Positions 1 through 8,472 of a DNA stretch of 64,000 nucleotides are shown here, one piece after another. Source of the stretch: Pseudomonas laurylsulfatiphila. Its GTDB lineage: Bacteria > Pseudomonadota > Gammaproteobacteria > Pseudomonadales > Pseudomonadaceae. Positions within the stretch are counted from its first letter, which is position 1, and each line of letters opens with the position of its first letter. The notes below the pieces were generated by a model that was given only the letters and a program-made list of their open reading frames with translations, was not told where the DNA came from and did not search any database. Location of the stretch: assembly GCF_002934665.1 (NCBI RefSeq), contig NZ_NIRS01000009.1, positions 238,565 through 302,564 of the forward strand, in the 5' to 3' direction. A program made the translations under genes and the position numbers.

Positions 1-2
1 CC

Positions 3-428
3 CTGGCCGCCGCGGATTTCGCCCTGGCCGAACGCCTCCTCGGGCGGCCGTACCGGATCGCCGGTCGCGTATTGCATGGCCAGAAGCTTGCTCGGCAGTT
101 GGGTACGCCCACGGCCAACATACAACTCAAGCGCCGTCGCGTACCGTTCACCGGGGTTTACCTGGTGGACGTCGAGATCGATGGCAAGACCTGGCCCGGC
201 GTCGCCAATATCGGCGTGCGGCCCACGGTTCAAGGTGATGGCAAAGCCCACCTGGAAGTGCATCTTTTAGATTTTGCCGGCGATCTGTATGACCGGCGTT
301 TAACGGTGGTTTTCCACCACAAGCTGCGTGAAGAGCAGCGTTTCGCCTCTCTGGAGGCACTGAAAACGGCGATCAGCGCGGATGTCGCCGCCGCCCGTGC
401 ACTAGCCGCACCTAGCGCCCATCGCTAA
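3..428 (+). CDS. ribF: Riboflavin kinase/FAD synthetase, C-terminal part
   Basis: Makes FMN and FAD from riboflavin in the cytoplasm. Only the last 141 residues are present; the frame is open at the left edge, so the N-terminal FAD-synthetase (nucleotidyltransferase) domain lies outside the window. What is visible is the riboflavin kinase domain: the flavokinase GTPTANI motif about 35 residues in, followed by the NIGVRPTV and HLEVHLLDF strands usual for the family. An internal ATG at 72 is not the true start, because homologous sequence (GRPYRIAGRVLHG) continues upstream of it. ileS follows after 13 bp, and ribF-ileS-lspA is a conserved gammaproteobacterial order, so co-transcription is likely. 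Confidence 0.95.
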   Translation: MAAADFALAERLLGRPYRIAGRVLHGQKLARQLGTPTANIQLKRRRVPFTGVYLVDVEIDGKTWPGVANIGVRPTVQGDGKAHLEVHLLDFAGDLYDRRLTVVFHHKLREEQRFASLEALKTAISADVAAARALAAPSAHR

Positions 429-441
429 TGAAGAGCCTTAA

Positions 442-3273
442 ATGACCGACTATAAAGCCACGCTAAACCTTCCGGACACCGCCTTCCCAATGAAGGCCGG
501 CCTGCCACAGCGCGAACCGCAGATCCTGCAGCGCTGGGACAGTATTGGCCTGTACGGAAAGTTGCGCGAGATTGGCAAGGATCGTCCGAAGTTCGTATTG
601 CACGACGGCCCTCCGTACGCCAACGGCACGATTCACATCGGTCATGCGCTGAACAAGATTCTCAAGGACATGATCATCCGCTCGAAGACCCTGTCGGGCT
701 TCGACGCGCCTTATGTCCCGGGCTGGGACTGCCACGGCCTGCCGATCGAGCATAAGGTCGAGGTGACCCACGGCAAGAACCTGGGCGCGGACAAGACCCG
801 CGAACTGTGCCGAGCCTATGCCACCGAGCAGATCGAAGGGCAGAAATCCGAGTTCATCCGTCTGGGCGTGCTGGGCGACTTCGCCAACCCGTACAAGACC
901 ATGGACTTCAAGAACGAGGCCGGGGAAATCCGTGCCCTGGCTGAAATCGTCAAGGGCGGTTTCGTGTTCAAGGGCTTGAAGCCCGTGAACTGGTGCTTCG
1001 ACTGCGGTTCGGCCCTGGCTGAAGCGGAAGTCGAGTACGAGAACAAAAAGTCCTCGACCATCGACGTGGCCTTCCCGATTGCTGACGAAGCCAAGCTGGC
1101 TGCCGCCTTCGGTCTGCCTGCCCTGGGCAAGCCAGCCTCGATCGTGATCTGGACCACCACCCCGTGGACCATCCCGGCCAACCAGGCGTTGAACGTCCAC
1201 CCGGAATTCAACTATGCCCTGGTCGACGTCGGCGACAAGCTGCTGGTGCTGGCTGAAGAGTTGGTCGAGTCGTGCCTGGCGCGCTACTCGCTGGAAGGTT
1301 CGGTGATCGCTACCGTCGCTGGTTCGGCGCTGGAACTGATCAACTTCCGTCACCCGTTCTACGACCGCCTGTCGCCGGTGTACCTGGCCGACTACGTCGA
1401 GCTGGGCGCCGGTACTGGCGTGGTTCACTCCGCTCCGGCCTATGGCGTGGACGACTTCGTGACCTGCAAGAAGTACGGCATGGTCAACGACGACATTCTC
1501 AACCCGGTACAAAGCAACGGCGTGTACGTGCCTTCGCTGGAGTTCTTCGGCGGCCAGTTCATCTGGAAGGCCAACCCGGCCATCGTCGACAAATTGACCG
1601 AAGTCGGTGCGCTGCTGCACACCACCGTCATCGAACACAGCTACATGCACTGCTGGCGCCACAAGACCCCGCTGATCTACCGCGCCACCGCGCAGTGGTT
1701 CATCGGCATGGACAAGCAGCCGACCACCGGCGACACCCTGCGTCAGCGCTCGCTCAAAGCCATCGAAGACACCAGGTTCGTCCCGGCCTGGGGCCAGGCG
1801 CGCCTGCACTCGATGATCGCCAACCGTCCGGACTGGTGCATATCGCGTCAGCGTAACTGGGGCGTGCCGATCCCGTTCTTCCTGAACAAGGAAAGCGGCG
1901 AACTGCACCCACGCACCGTCGAGCTGATGGAAGAAGTTGCCAAGCGCGTCGAAGTCGAAGGCATCGAAGCCTGGTTCAAGCTGGACGCCGCCGAGCTGCT
2001 GGGCGCCGAAGCGCCGCAGTACGACAAGATCAGCGATACCCTGGACGTCTGGTTCGATTCGGGCACCACGCACTGGCACGTCCTGCGCGGTTCGCACCCG
2101 ATGGGCCATGAAACCGGCCCGCGCGCCGACCTGTACCTGGAAGGATCGGACCAACACCGTGGCTGGTTCCACTCGTCGCTGCTGACCGGTTGCGCCATCG
2201 ACAACCACGCGCCGTACCGCGAACTGCTGACCCACGGTTTCACTGTCGACGAGTCCGGCCGCAAGATGTCCAAGTCCCTGGGCAACGTGATCGCGCCGCA
2301 GAAAGTCAACGACACCCTGGGCGCCGACATCATGCGTCTGTGGGTAGCCTCGACCGATTACTCGGGTGAAATGGCGGTTTCCGAGCAGATCCTGCAGCGC
2401 AGTGCGGACGCCTACCGGCGTATCCGTAACACCGCGCGCTTCCTGCTGTCGAACCTGACCGGCTTCAACCCGGCCACCGACCTGCTGCCGGCCGAAGAAA
2501 TGCTGGCGCTGGACCGTTGGGCCGTGGATCGCACCCTGCTGCTGCAACGCGAGCTGCAAGAGCACTACAGTGAATACCGCTTCTGGAACGTGTACTCGAA
2601 GATCCACAACTTCTGCGTGCAGGAGCTGGGTGGCTTCTATCTCGACATCATCAAGGATCGCCAGTACACCACTGGCGCCGACAGCAAGGCCCGCCGTTCG
2701 TGCCAGACCGCGCTGTTCCACATCTCCGAAGCGCTGGTGCGCTGGATCGCGCCGATCCTGGCGTTCACCGCCGACGAACTGTGGCAGTACCTGCCGGGCG
2801 AGCGTAACGAGTCCGTCATGCTCAACACCTGGTACGAAGGCCTGAGCGAACTGCCGGAAGGCTTCGAGCTGGGTCGCGCCTATTGGGATCGCATCATGGA
2901 AGTGAAGGTCGCGGTCAACAAAGAGATGGAAATCCAGCGTGCAGCCAAGGCTGTCGGTGGCAACCTGCAAGCCGAAGTGACGCTGTTCGCCGAAGACGCG
3001 CTGACTGCCGACCTGGTCAAGCTGAGCAACGAACTGCGTTTCGTGCTGATCACCTCAACTGCCAGCGTTGCACCGTTTGTGAAGGCACCAGAGGACGCGG
3101 TCGTTACTGAAGTCAGCGGCCTGAAGCTGAAGATCGTCAAGTCAGCCCACGCCAAATGCGCCCGTTGCTGGCACTGCCGCGAAGACGTCGGCGTGAATCC
3201 GGAGCATCCGGAAATCTGCGGTCGTTGCGTGGATAACATCAGCGGCGCTGGCGAGGTCCGTCACTATGCCTAA
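442..3273 (+). CDS. ileS: Isoleucyl-tRNA synthetase
   Basis: Charges tRNA-Ile with isoleucine; class I aminoacyl-tRNA synthetase. The 943-residue product is full length. The HIGH ATP-binding motif is at residues 65-68 and KMSKS at 608-612, with the editing (CP1) domain between them (WTTTPWTIPAN around residue 236). The C-terminal zinc-binding module has Cys906, Cys909, Cys926 and Cys929. It shares 8 bp with the start of lspA, so translational coupling is likely. The long open frame on the opposite strand is a GC-rich shadow. Confidence 0.99.
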   Translation: MTDYKATLNLPDTAFPMKAGLPQREPQILQRWDSIGLYGKLREIGKDRPKFVLHDGPPYANGTIHIGHALNKILKDMIIRSKTLSGFDAPYVPGWDCHGLPIEHKVEVTHGKNLGADKTRELCRAYATEQIEGQKSEFIRLGVLGDFANPYKTMDFKNEAGEIRALAEIVKGGFVFKGLKPVNWCFDCGSALAEAEVEYENKKSSTIDVAFPIADEAKLAAAFGLPALGKPASIVIWTTTPWTIPANQALNVHPEFNYALVDVGDKLLVLAEELVESCLARYSLEGSVIATVAGSALELINFRHPFYDRLSPVYLADYVELGAGTGVVHSAPAYGVDDFVTCKKYGMVNDDILNPVQSNGVYVPSLEFFGGQFIWKANPAIVDKLTEVGALLHTTVIEHSYMHCWRHKTPLIYRATAQWFIGMDKQPTTGDTLRQRSLKAIEDTRFVPAWGQARLHSMIANRPDWCISRQRNWGVPIPFFLNKESGELHPRTVELMEEVAKRVEVEGIEAWFKLDAAELLGAEAPQYDKISDTLDVWFDSGTTHWHVLRGSHPMGHETGPRADLYLEGSDQHRGWFHSSLLTGCAIDNHAPYRELLTHGFTVDESGRKMSKSLGNVIAPQKVNDTLGADIMRLWVASTDYSGEMAVSEQILQRSADAYRRIRNTARFLLSNLTGFNPATDLLPAEEMLALDRWAVDRTLLLQRELQEHYSEYRFWNVYSKIHNFCVQELGGFYLDIIKDRQYTTGADSKARRSCQTALFHISEALVRWIAPILAFTADELWQYLPGERNESVMLNTWYEGLSELPEGFELGRAYWDRIMEVKVAVNKEMEIQRAAKAVGGNLQAEVTLFAEDALTADLVKLSNELRFVLITSTASVAPFVKAPEDAVVTEVSGLKLKIVKSAHAKCARCWHCREDVGVNPEHPEICGRCVDNISGAGEVRHYA

Positions 3274-3778
3274 TGCCGTTGGCCGTTTCGGACGGCTGAG
3301 CTGGCTCTGGTTGAGTTTGCTGGTACTGGTCATCGACCAGGCCAGCAAGTTCTACTTCGAAGGCAAGCTCCAGATGTACCAGCAGATCGTGATCATCCCC
3401 GATTACTTCAGCTGGACCCTGGCCTACAACACTGGCGCGGCGTTCAGCTTCCTGGCTGACAGCTCCGGCTGGCAGCGCTGGCTGTTCGCCTTGATCGCAG
3501 TCGTGGTCAGTGCGGTGCTGGTGGTGTGGCTCAAGCGTCTGGGGCGCAACGAGACCTGGCTGGCGGTTGCGTTGGCACTGGTGCTCGGCGGCGCGCTGGG
3601 CAATCTGTATGACCGCATTGCCCTGGGCCATGTGATCGATTTCATTCTGGTGCATTGGCAGAACCGCTGGTATTTCCCGGCGTTCAACTTTGCCGACAGT
3701 GCAATCACGGTAGGTGCTGTCATGTTGGCACTGGATATGTTCAAAAGTAAAAAGACCGGAGAAACCGTTCATGACTGA
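3266..3778 (+). CDS. lspA: Lipoprotein signal peptidase (signal peptidase II)
   Basis: Inner-membrane aspartyl protease that cleaves prolipoprotein signal peptides after lipid modification. It has 170 residues and four predicted membrane helices. Family motifs are NTGAAFSFLAD (55-65), GNLYDR (112-117), VIDF with catalytic Asp125, and FNFADSAI with the second catalytic Asp144. It overlaps ileS by 8 bp upstream and fkpB by 8 bp downstream, a tightly packed operon. Lipoproteins in this window such as BamD would be substrates. Confidence 0.98.
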   Translation: MPNAVGRFGRLSWLWLSLLVLVIDQASKFYFEGKLQMYQQIVIIPDYFSWTLAYNTGAAFSFLADSSGWQRWLFALIAVVVSAVLVVWLKRLGRNETWLAVALALVLGGALGNLYDRIALGHVIDFILVHWQNRWYFPAFNFADSAITVGAVMLALDMFKSKKTGETVHD

Positions 3779-4223
3779 ACAGGTATTGGCAGAGCAACGC
3801 ATCGGCCAGAACACGGAAGTCACCTTGCATTTCGCATTGCGCCTGGAGAATGGCGACACGGTGGACAGCACCTTCGACAAGGCCCCTGCGACCTTCAAGG
3901 TCGGTGACGGCAACCTGTTGCCAGGTTTCGAAGCAGCTCTGTTCGGTTTCAAGGCCGGTGACAAGCGTACACTGAGCATCGAGCCGGAAAACGCGTTCGG
4001 CCAGCCGAACCCGCAAAACGTGCAGATCATTCCGCGCTCGCAGTTTGCAGACATGGAGCTGTCGCCGGGTTTGCTGGTGATCTTCAACGATGCGGCCAAT
4101 ACTGAACTGCCGGGCGTGGTGAAAGAGTTCGACGACGCGCAAGTGACCATCGACTTCAACCACCCGCTGGCGGGCAAGACGCTGACCTTTGACGTGGAAA
4201 TCATTTCCGTCAAAGCGTTGTAA
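3771..4223 (+). CDS. fkpB: FKBP-type peptidyl-prolyl isomerase (SlpA/FkpB)
   Basis: Cytoplasmic FKBP-type prolyl isomerase/chaperone of the SlpA type. The 150-residue product starts MTEQVLAEQRIG; this ATG overlaps the lspA stop and is preferred over an in-frame start 57 bp upstream inside lspA. The FKBP fold is split by an insert-in-flap (IF) chaperone domain in the middle third (PENAFGQPNPQNVQIIPRSQF and following), as in SlpA proteins. The lspA-fkpB-ispH order is conserved in gammaproteobacteria. Confidence 0.95.
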   Translation: MTEQVLAEQRIGQNTEVTLHFALRLENGDTVDSTFDKAPATFKVGDGNLLPGFEAALFGFKAGDKRTLSIEPENAFGQPNPQNVQIIPRSQFADMELSPGLLVIFNDAANTELPGVVKEFDDAQVTIDFNHPLAGKTLTFDVEIISVKAL

Positions 4224-4232
4224 TCGCTTTTC

Positions 4233-4317
4233 TGTAGGAGCCGGCTTGCCGGCGATGAGGCCTCGGAGCCTTGTGGTGAACCCAGTGGCCCCATCGCTGG
4301 CAAGCCAGCTCCTACAG
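4233..4317. repeat. REP inverted pair (repeat 1)
   Basis: Two REP arms in inverted orientation: TGTAGGAGCCGGCTTGCCGGC on the left and its near complement ending GCCAGCTCCTACAG on the right, with about 40 bp between. It lies between fkpB and ispH, probably co-transcribed genes. As RNA it would fold into a long hairpin that could stop or stabilise the upstream transcript. Confidence 0.85.
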
Positions 4318-4364
4318 TAAGTTGCAATGATCCAATTTCCTGCGCGCAAGACACGAGGCACAGC

Positions 4365-5312
4365 ATGCAAATCAAACTCGCCAACCCCCGTGGCTTCTGC
4401 GCCGGTGTGGACCGGGCGATCGAAATCGTCAACCGCGCCCTGGAAGTCTTCGGGCCGCCGATCTATGTTCGCCACGAAGTGGTCCACAACAAATTTGTCG
4501 TCGAAGACCTGCGCTCCCGTGGTGCGATCTTCGTCGAAGAGCTGGATCAGGTGCCGGACGACGTCATTGTGATCTTCAGTGCGCACGGCGTTTCCCAGGC
4601 CGTGCGCAGCGAAGCGGCTGGCCGCGGGCTGAAAGTGTTCGATGCCACGTGCCCGCTGGTGACCAAAGTCCACATCGAAGTGGCGCGTTATAGCCGTGAC
4701 GGCCGAGAGTGCATCCTCATCGGCCACGCCGGTCACCCGGAAGTCGAAGGCACCATGGGCCAGTACGATGCCAGCAACGGTGGCGCGATCTACCTGGTCG
4801 AAGACGAGAAAGATGTCGCGGCGTTGCAGGTGAACAACCCAGAAAAGCTCGCCTTCGTGACCCAGACCACCTTGTCGATGGACGATACCAGTCGCGTTAT
4901 CGACGCTCTGCGTTCGCGCTTCCCGGCCATCGGCGGACCGCGCAAGGACGACATTTGCTACGCCACGCAAAACCGTCAGGACGCGGTCAAGCAACTGGCC
5001 GACGAGTGCGATGTGGTGCTGGTGGTCGGCAGCCCGAACAGTTCCAACTCCAATCGCTTGCGCGAACTGGCAGAGCGCATGTCCACTCCGGCCTACCTGA
5101 TCGACGGTGCCGAAGACCTGCAAAAGAGCTGGTTCGACGGCGTCGAGCGTATCGGCATCACCGCTGGCGCATCCGCCCCGGAAGTCCTGGTGCGCGGCGT
5201 GATCCAGCAGTTGCAGGCCTGGGGTGCCACTGGTGCCGATGAACTGGCCGGTCGCGAGGAGAACATCACGTTCTCGATGCCTAAAGAACTGCGCGTTCGC
5301 TCGTTGCTCTGA
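4365..5312 (+). CDS. ispH: 4-hydroxy-3-methylbut-2-enyl diphosphate reductase
   Basis: Last enzyme of the non-mevalonate (MEP) isoprenoid pathway: a [4Fe-4S] enzyme reducing HMBPP to IPP and DMAPP. It has 315 residues, the usual length. Iron-sulfur ligands are visible as Cys12 (PRGFCAGVDRA), a Cys in FDATCPLV and a third in DDICYATQNRQ; the GHPEVEGTMGQ segment carries the catalytic Glu. The 3' end overlaps the 3' end of the minus-strand fimT by 32 bp. Confidence 0.98.
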   Translation: MQIKLANPRGFCAGVDRAIEIVNRALEVFGPPIYVRHEVVHNKFVVEDLRSRGAIFVEELDQVPDDVIVIFSAHGVSQAVRSEAAGRGLKVFDATCPLVTKVHIEVARYSRDGRECILIGHAGHPEVEGTMGQYDASNGGAIYLVEDEKDVAALQVNNPEKLAFVTQTTLSMDDTSRVIDALRSRFPAIGGPRKDDICYATQNRQDAVKQLADECDVVLVVGSPNSSNSNRLRELAERMSTPAYLIDGAEDLQKSWFDGVERIGITAGASAPEVLVRGVIQQLQAWGATGADELAGREENITFSMPKELRVRSLL

Positions 5313-5820
5313 ATCTAGTCCTTTTTTCGCATAACGCCTCCTCAGCCTTGTCGTTGCGCAGGCTGACGCGACCGGTCCGTGCCAACACCACTTGGTGTTG
5401 GCTTACCGGCTCGCGAACGGCGCAAATGTGTAACGTTCCTCCAATCAGTGCTTCGCCCTGACCTCTGAATCGGATTGAGCTTTCGACCGAACCGTTCCCC
5501 GCAATCGACACGCGTGCGCTGCTCTGGCGTTCGGCCAACAATGGATTGTCGCTGTCCATCTCCCCCTTGCCGCTGATATCCAGGATCATCCGCCAGCCTT
5601 GGCTCCAGTCGCCATTGATGCCGTGAATCACCACGGCCTGGTTGCGGACGATGGCTTCGCTCCGAGCGGTGCGAATACCACTGAAAAGAGCCTGCGCCGC
5701 TTGCTGTCTTTGGTTCGACTCGACCAGCGTTGCGAACGCCGGAGTAACCAGAAGCAGAACAATTCCTGTAATTGCCAGTCCCATGAACAGTTCGATCAGG
5801 CTGAAGCCGTGTTGCCGCAT
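5281..5820 (-). CDS. fimT: Type IV minor pilin, FimT/GspH family
   Basis: Pseudopilin-like protein of 179 residues. The start at 5820 (MRQHGFSLIELFMG) gives a class III prepilin leader with cleavage after Gly5 and Glu at +5, and it has a GGAGG ribosome site 8 bp upstream; the longer frame from 5970 has neither. A hydrophobic N-terminal helix (IELFMGLAITGIVLLLVTPAF) is followed by a GspH-type globular domain. It lies opposite the fimU-pilE operon, divergent from fimU, and its 3' end runs 32 bp into ispH. Its calling as FimT rather than another GspH-family minor pilin rests on position next to fimU. Confidence 0.85.
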   Translation of the reverse strand: MRQHGFSLIELFMGLAITGIVLLLVTPAFATLVESNQRQQAAQALFSGIRTARSEAIVRNQAVVIHGINGDWSQGWRMILDISGKGEMDSDNPLLAERQSSARVSIAGNGSVESSIRFRGQGEALIGGTLHICAVREPVSQHQVVLARTGRVSLRNDKAEEALCEKRTRFRATSERAVL

Positions 5821-5944
5821 GATATTTCCCTCCGTGGCGTGCTGTGGCTCGCGCAATCCGTGCGCGAGAAATGGCGACGCACAGCATCGTTCGAACGTTG
5901 TGCTGCGCAACAGCAGGTATAGCCGAAGGAAACAGAAGGGCCCG

Positions 5945-6418
5945 ATGGAGCATCGTACAAAAGGTTTCACGCTGATCGAGTTGCTGATCGCGCTCGCGAT
6001 TCTTCTGATCCTGCTGACTATGGCCGTCCCGGCGTTTACCCGCTCGACTCAAACAACCAGGGCTGATACCGAAATCGCGGACCTGCGGCGAGCGTTGAAT
6101 GTTGCCCGGCTCGAGGCCATCGATCGGGGCAATACCACGCGGGTGCGGCCGACAGCCGGCGGGGATGCCTGGAGTGGGGAGCTGGCGATTTACGACGGTA
6201 CTGGCGCTTTGGCCAATGTATTGCGGTTTGTTCCGGCGATGAGCAACGGCGCAACTCTGGCGCTAACCTCTGGCGTCACTGCCATCGATTTCAACAGTCT
6301 GGGCGGATTGTCATCGCCGTCCTCGGAGGTGGTGATCAGCTATGGGCGGGGAGCACAAAGCAGGACGCTGACAGTGTGTTTGAACGGACGAATTCTATTG
6401 GGTGGACGTTGCGGATGA
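5945..6418 (+). CDS. fimU: Type IV minor pilin FimU/GspH family
   Basis: Minor pilin of 157 residues, predicted to join the priming complex that starts pilus assembly in the inner membrane. The leader MEHRTKG is followed by FTLIELLIALAILLILL: cleavage Gly/Phe, Glu at +5, then a long hydrophobic helix; the remainder is a GspH-type domain. It is the first gene of a tight run with pilV (ATGA overlap), pilW, pilX, a short secreted protein and pilE, the order known from P. aeruginosa. Substrate of PilD, also encoded in this window. Confidence 0.88.
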   Translation: MEHRTKGFTLIELLIALAILLILLTMAVPAFTRSTQTTRADTEIADLRRALNVARLEAIDRGNTTRVRPTAGGDAWSGELAIYDGTGALANVLRFVPAMSNGATLALTSGVTAIDFNSLGGLSSPSSEVVISYGRGAQSRTLTVCLNGRILLGGRCG

Positions 6419-6864
6419 AGGCAGGGATGCAAAGCTCGCAGGAGGGCATGACGCTGGTCGAAGTCCTGGTGGCGTTAGTCATTCTGGGAGTGGGGTTGCT
6501 GGGCGCAGCGGCGTTTCAGCTCAATGCGCTGAAGTACACGGACAGCGCGCGCATGACCAGTCAGGCCAGTTTTATCGCCTACGACATGCTGGACCGCATT
6601 CGTGCCAATGCCGTTGCGGACTACACCATTGCGCCTCCGGCTTCGGGCAATCCGGACGTTGCCCGGGATCAGGACCTCTTTGACTTCAACGCCAACATTG
6701 TCAGCTCACTCGGCGCCACCGCGACCGGCAGTGTCACCGTCAACCAGCAGGTGTACACCATCACGATCAACTGGGACGACTCACGGGCCGCGAATACCGC
6801 CGACTCGCGGCGCAGCTTCGTCCTGACCAGCCGCACAGCCGTCGATCCGGGGGCGACCCCATGA
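6415..6864 (+). CDS. pilV: Type IV minor pilin PilV
   Basis: Minor pilin of 149 residues. The start at 6415 overlaps the fimU stop as ATGA. The prepilin leader is followed by MTLVEVLVALVILGVGLLGAAA, with Glu at +5 and the Gly-rich hydrophobic helix typical of PilV. The next conserved stretch, with residues ASFIAYDMLDRIRAN, also matches the family. It overlaps pilW by 4 bp, so the genes are probably translationally coupled. Confidence 0.87.
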   Translation: MKAGMQSSQEGMTLVEVLVALVILGVGLLGAAAFQLNALKYTDSARMTSQASFIAYDMLDRIRANAVADYTIAPPASGNPDVARDQDLFDFNANIVSSLGATATGSVTVNQQVYTITINWDDSRAANTADSRRSFVLTSRTAVDPGATP

Positions 6865-7568
6865 CTCGTTGCAGCAAAGGCTTCGGCCTGGTCGAGTTGC
6901 TGATCGCCCTGGCATTGAGCCTGATCGTGGTGCTCGGCGTGGTGCAGGTTTTCATCGCGGCCAAGAACACCTATCTCAGCCAGAATGCGGCAGCGAACAT
7001 GCAGGAGGATGCACGTTTCGTACTGAGCAAAATGATTAAGGAAATCCGCATGGTCGGGATGTTCGGTTGTCTGGAAACGATCATTGACTCAAGTCGACAA
7101 CGTGATTTCCATGCCAGTCAGCAAACGCCGATCCTTTGGGACAACGGCGGCCGCCAGTTGACGCTGGTGATGTCGGATGTCGGCAGCAATGGCGACAAGC
7201 CGGACTGGACCGTGCTTTCTGATTGTAGAGCCCATTCGACGGCCTACAGTGAAGGTCGGACGCCAGCGGCAGGGCAGCAGGCATTTCCCATCCGGCGGCT
7301 GACTTACAGGTTCAGCAACAACCAGTTGCTCATGAAGGGCGGGGCCGCAGCACCCCAGGTACTGGTGGACAACGTCGGCGCTTTCGACGTGAGCTTCGGC
7401 TTGGCCAGTACGGCCACTGATCTGGCTGCATCCCGCTACAGCAGCAACCCGCCGGACCCCGCACTGATTCGTAGTGTTCGCCTGAGCCTGACCCTTATCG
7501 ATCCGAGCCGCCGGGTGAGTGATCAAACCTTCAACGTGGTTGCCGCACTGCGCAACCGCTTGCCATGA
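6861..7568 (+). CDS. pilW: Type IV minor pilin PilW
   Basis: Minor pilin of 235 residues. The leader MTRCSKG precedes FGLVELLIALALSLIVVLG (Glu at +5), followed by the family segment DARFVLSKMIKEIRMVGMFGC, where PilW proteins keep a conserved helix and cysteine. The stop is followed closely by pilX. It is intact, with no frameshift seen. Confidence 0.87.
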   Translation: MTRCSKGFGLVELLIALALSLIVVLGVVQVFIAAKNTYLSQNAAANMQEDARFVLSKMIKEIRMVGMFGCLETIIDSSRQRDFHASQQTPILWDNGGRQLTLVMSDVGSNGDKPDWTVLSDCRAHSTAYSEGRTPAAGQQAFPIRRLTYRFSNNQLLMKGGAAAPQVLVDNVGAFDVSFGLASTATDLAASRYSSNPPDPALIRSVRLSLTLIDPSRRVSDQTFNVVAALRNRLP

Positions 7569-7572
7569 GGGA

Positions 7573-8058
7573 ATGCCATTGAATCGTTCTCCCATGACGT
7601 ATTACACCCAGCGCGGCATGGCGCTGTTGGTCAGTCTGGTGTTCTTGCTCTTGCTGACGCTGATCGGTCTCTCCTCGATGCAGAACGCGACCCTGCAGGA
7701 AAAAATGGCCGGTAGCGTCGCCATGCGCAACCAGTCATTTCAGACTGCCGAAGCCGCATTACGGGTGGGCGAGAGTGGAGTGCAACGGGACAGTTATGCG
7801 TCACCTGTTTGCAGCGGCATCGTTCAATGTGCACCACCGTCCGAGTCCTCGACTATTACTGCAGCCGGTTTCAACGCCACTTCCGGAGTGACCTGGATTG
7901 CATCGGGCAAGGGCTTTTATGGCGTGCAAAACATCGGTGTCAGCAAGAATGCGGTGAATGTGCCAATCAATACCCAGGCGACCTTGTATCGGGTAACGGC
8001 AGTCGGCATCGCGGGGCATTCGCGCAGTGTGGTGGAGAGTATCTATGCGAAGTACTGA
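7573..8058 (+). CDS. pilX: Type IV minor pilin PilX
   Basis: Membrane-anchored minor pilin with the PilX N-terminal pattern: QRGMALLVSLVFLLLLTLIG followed by LSSMQNATLQEKMAGSVAMRNQ, typical of PilX (no Glu at +5, as is usual for this member). The start is uncertain: ATG 7573 lies directly against a GAGGGA ribosome site, TTG 7579 has better spacing, and ATG 7594 is also possible. About 155-161 residues. Confidence 0.82.
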   Translation: MPLNRSPMTYYTQRGMALLVSLVFLLLLTLIGLSSMQNATLQEKMAGSVAMRNQSFQTAEAALRVGESGVQRDSYASPVCSGIVQCAPPSESSTITAAGFNATSGVTWIASGKGFYGVQNIGVSKNAVNVPINTQATLYRVTAVGIAGHSRSVVESIYAKY

Positions 8059-8458
8059 GCGACCTGCCAGGTTATGGTCACACCTGCTCGGCGTCGTTGT
8101 CGCGCTTGACCTGTCGATGTCGGCGCATGCAGCCACGCCAGCGGATTCGCCAGCGCTGAACCGGCCAACCTGTCTGGCGAATGGCAACTGGTACGGTTTC
8201 TATCATGGCAATCAGGGCTTGAAAGCCGTCTGCCTGAAGCTGCCCGAAGCGATCAGCGTTAAGATGCTCGACAGCAACGCCGATGGCGTGGTCGACAACC
8301 TCGACACGCTGTCCGATGGTGTGATCTTTGTCGGAGAGCATTCGACCCAGGATACCGGCAACAATGGCGGGATCGTAAACGATTCCACTGGCGACGATGC
8401 GCCGGGGATGGAAAAATCCGGCGGCAGCCGTCGCATCATGTGGCGACAAATACAGTAA
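8045..8458 (+). CDS. Short secreted protein at the pilY1 position
   Basis: Function not known. The 137-residue product starts at 8045 with a good GGAGAG ribosome site inside the pilX 3' end. It has a signal peptide ending near SAHA, two cysteines (PTCLANGNW and LKAVCLKLP), an acidic calcium-loop-like run DSNADGVVD, a Gly/Asp-rich stretch, and the C-terminal tail RRIMWRQIQ. In P. aeruginosa this position is occupied by pilY1, an adhesin/tip protein of over 1000 residues, plus pilY2. My inference is that this may be an internally deleted PilY1 keeping the signal peptide and the extreme C-terminus; it could also be an unrelated small protein. Confidence 0.7.
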   Translation: MRSTERPARLWSHLLGVVVALDLSMSAHAATPADSPALNRPTCLANGNWYGFYHGNQGLKAVCLKLPEAISVKMLDSNADGVVDNLDTLSDGVIFVGEHSTQDTGNNGGIVNDSTGDDAPGMEKSGGSRRIMWRQIQ

Positions 8459-8472
8459 GTGAGAGTTGAGGC

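Noticed and set aside
463..2970. 835-residue open frame on the minus strand
   Set aside because: Exact shadow of ileS; His/Gln/Val-rich product typical of antisense GC-rich frames, no start signals or homology.
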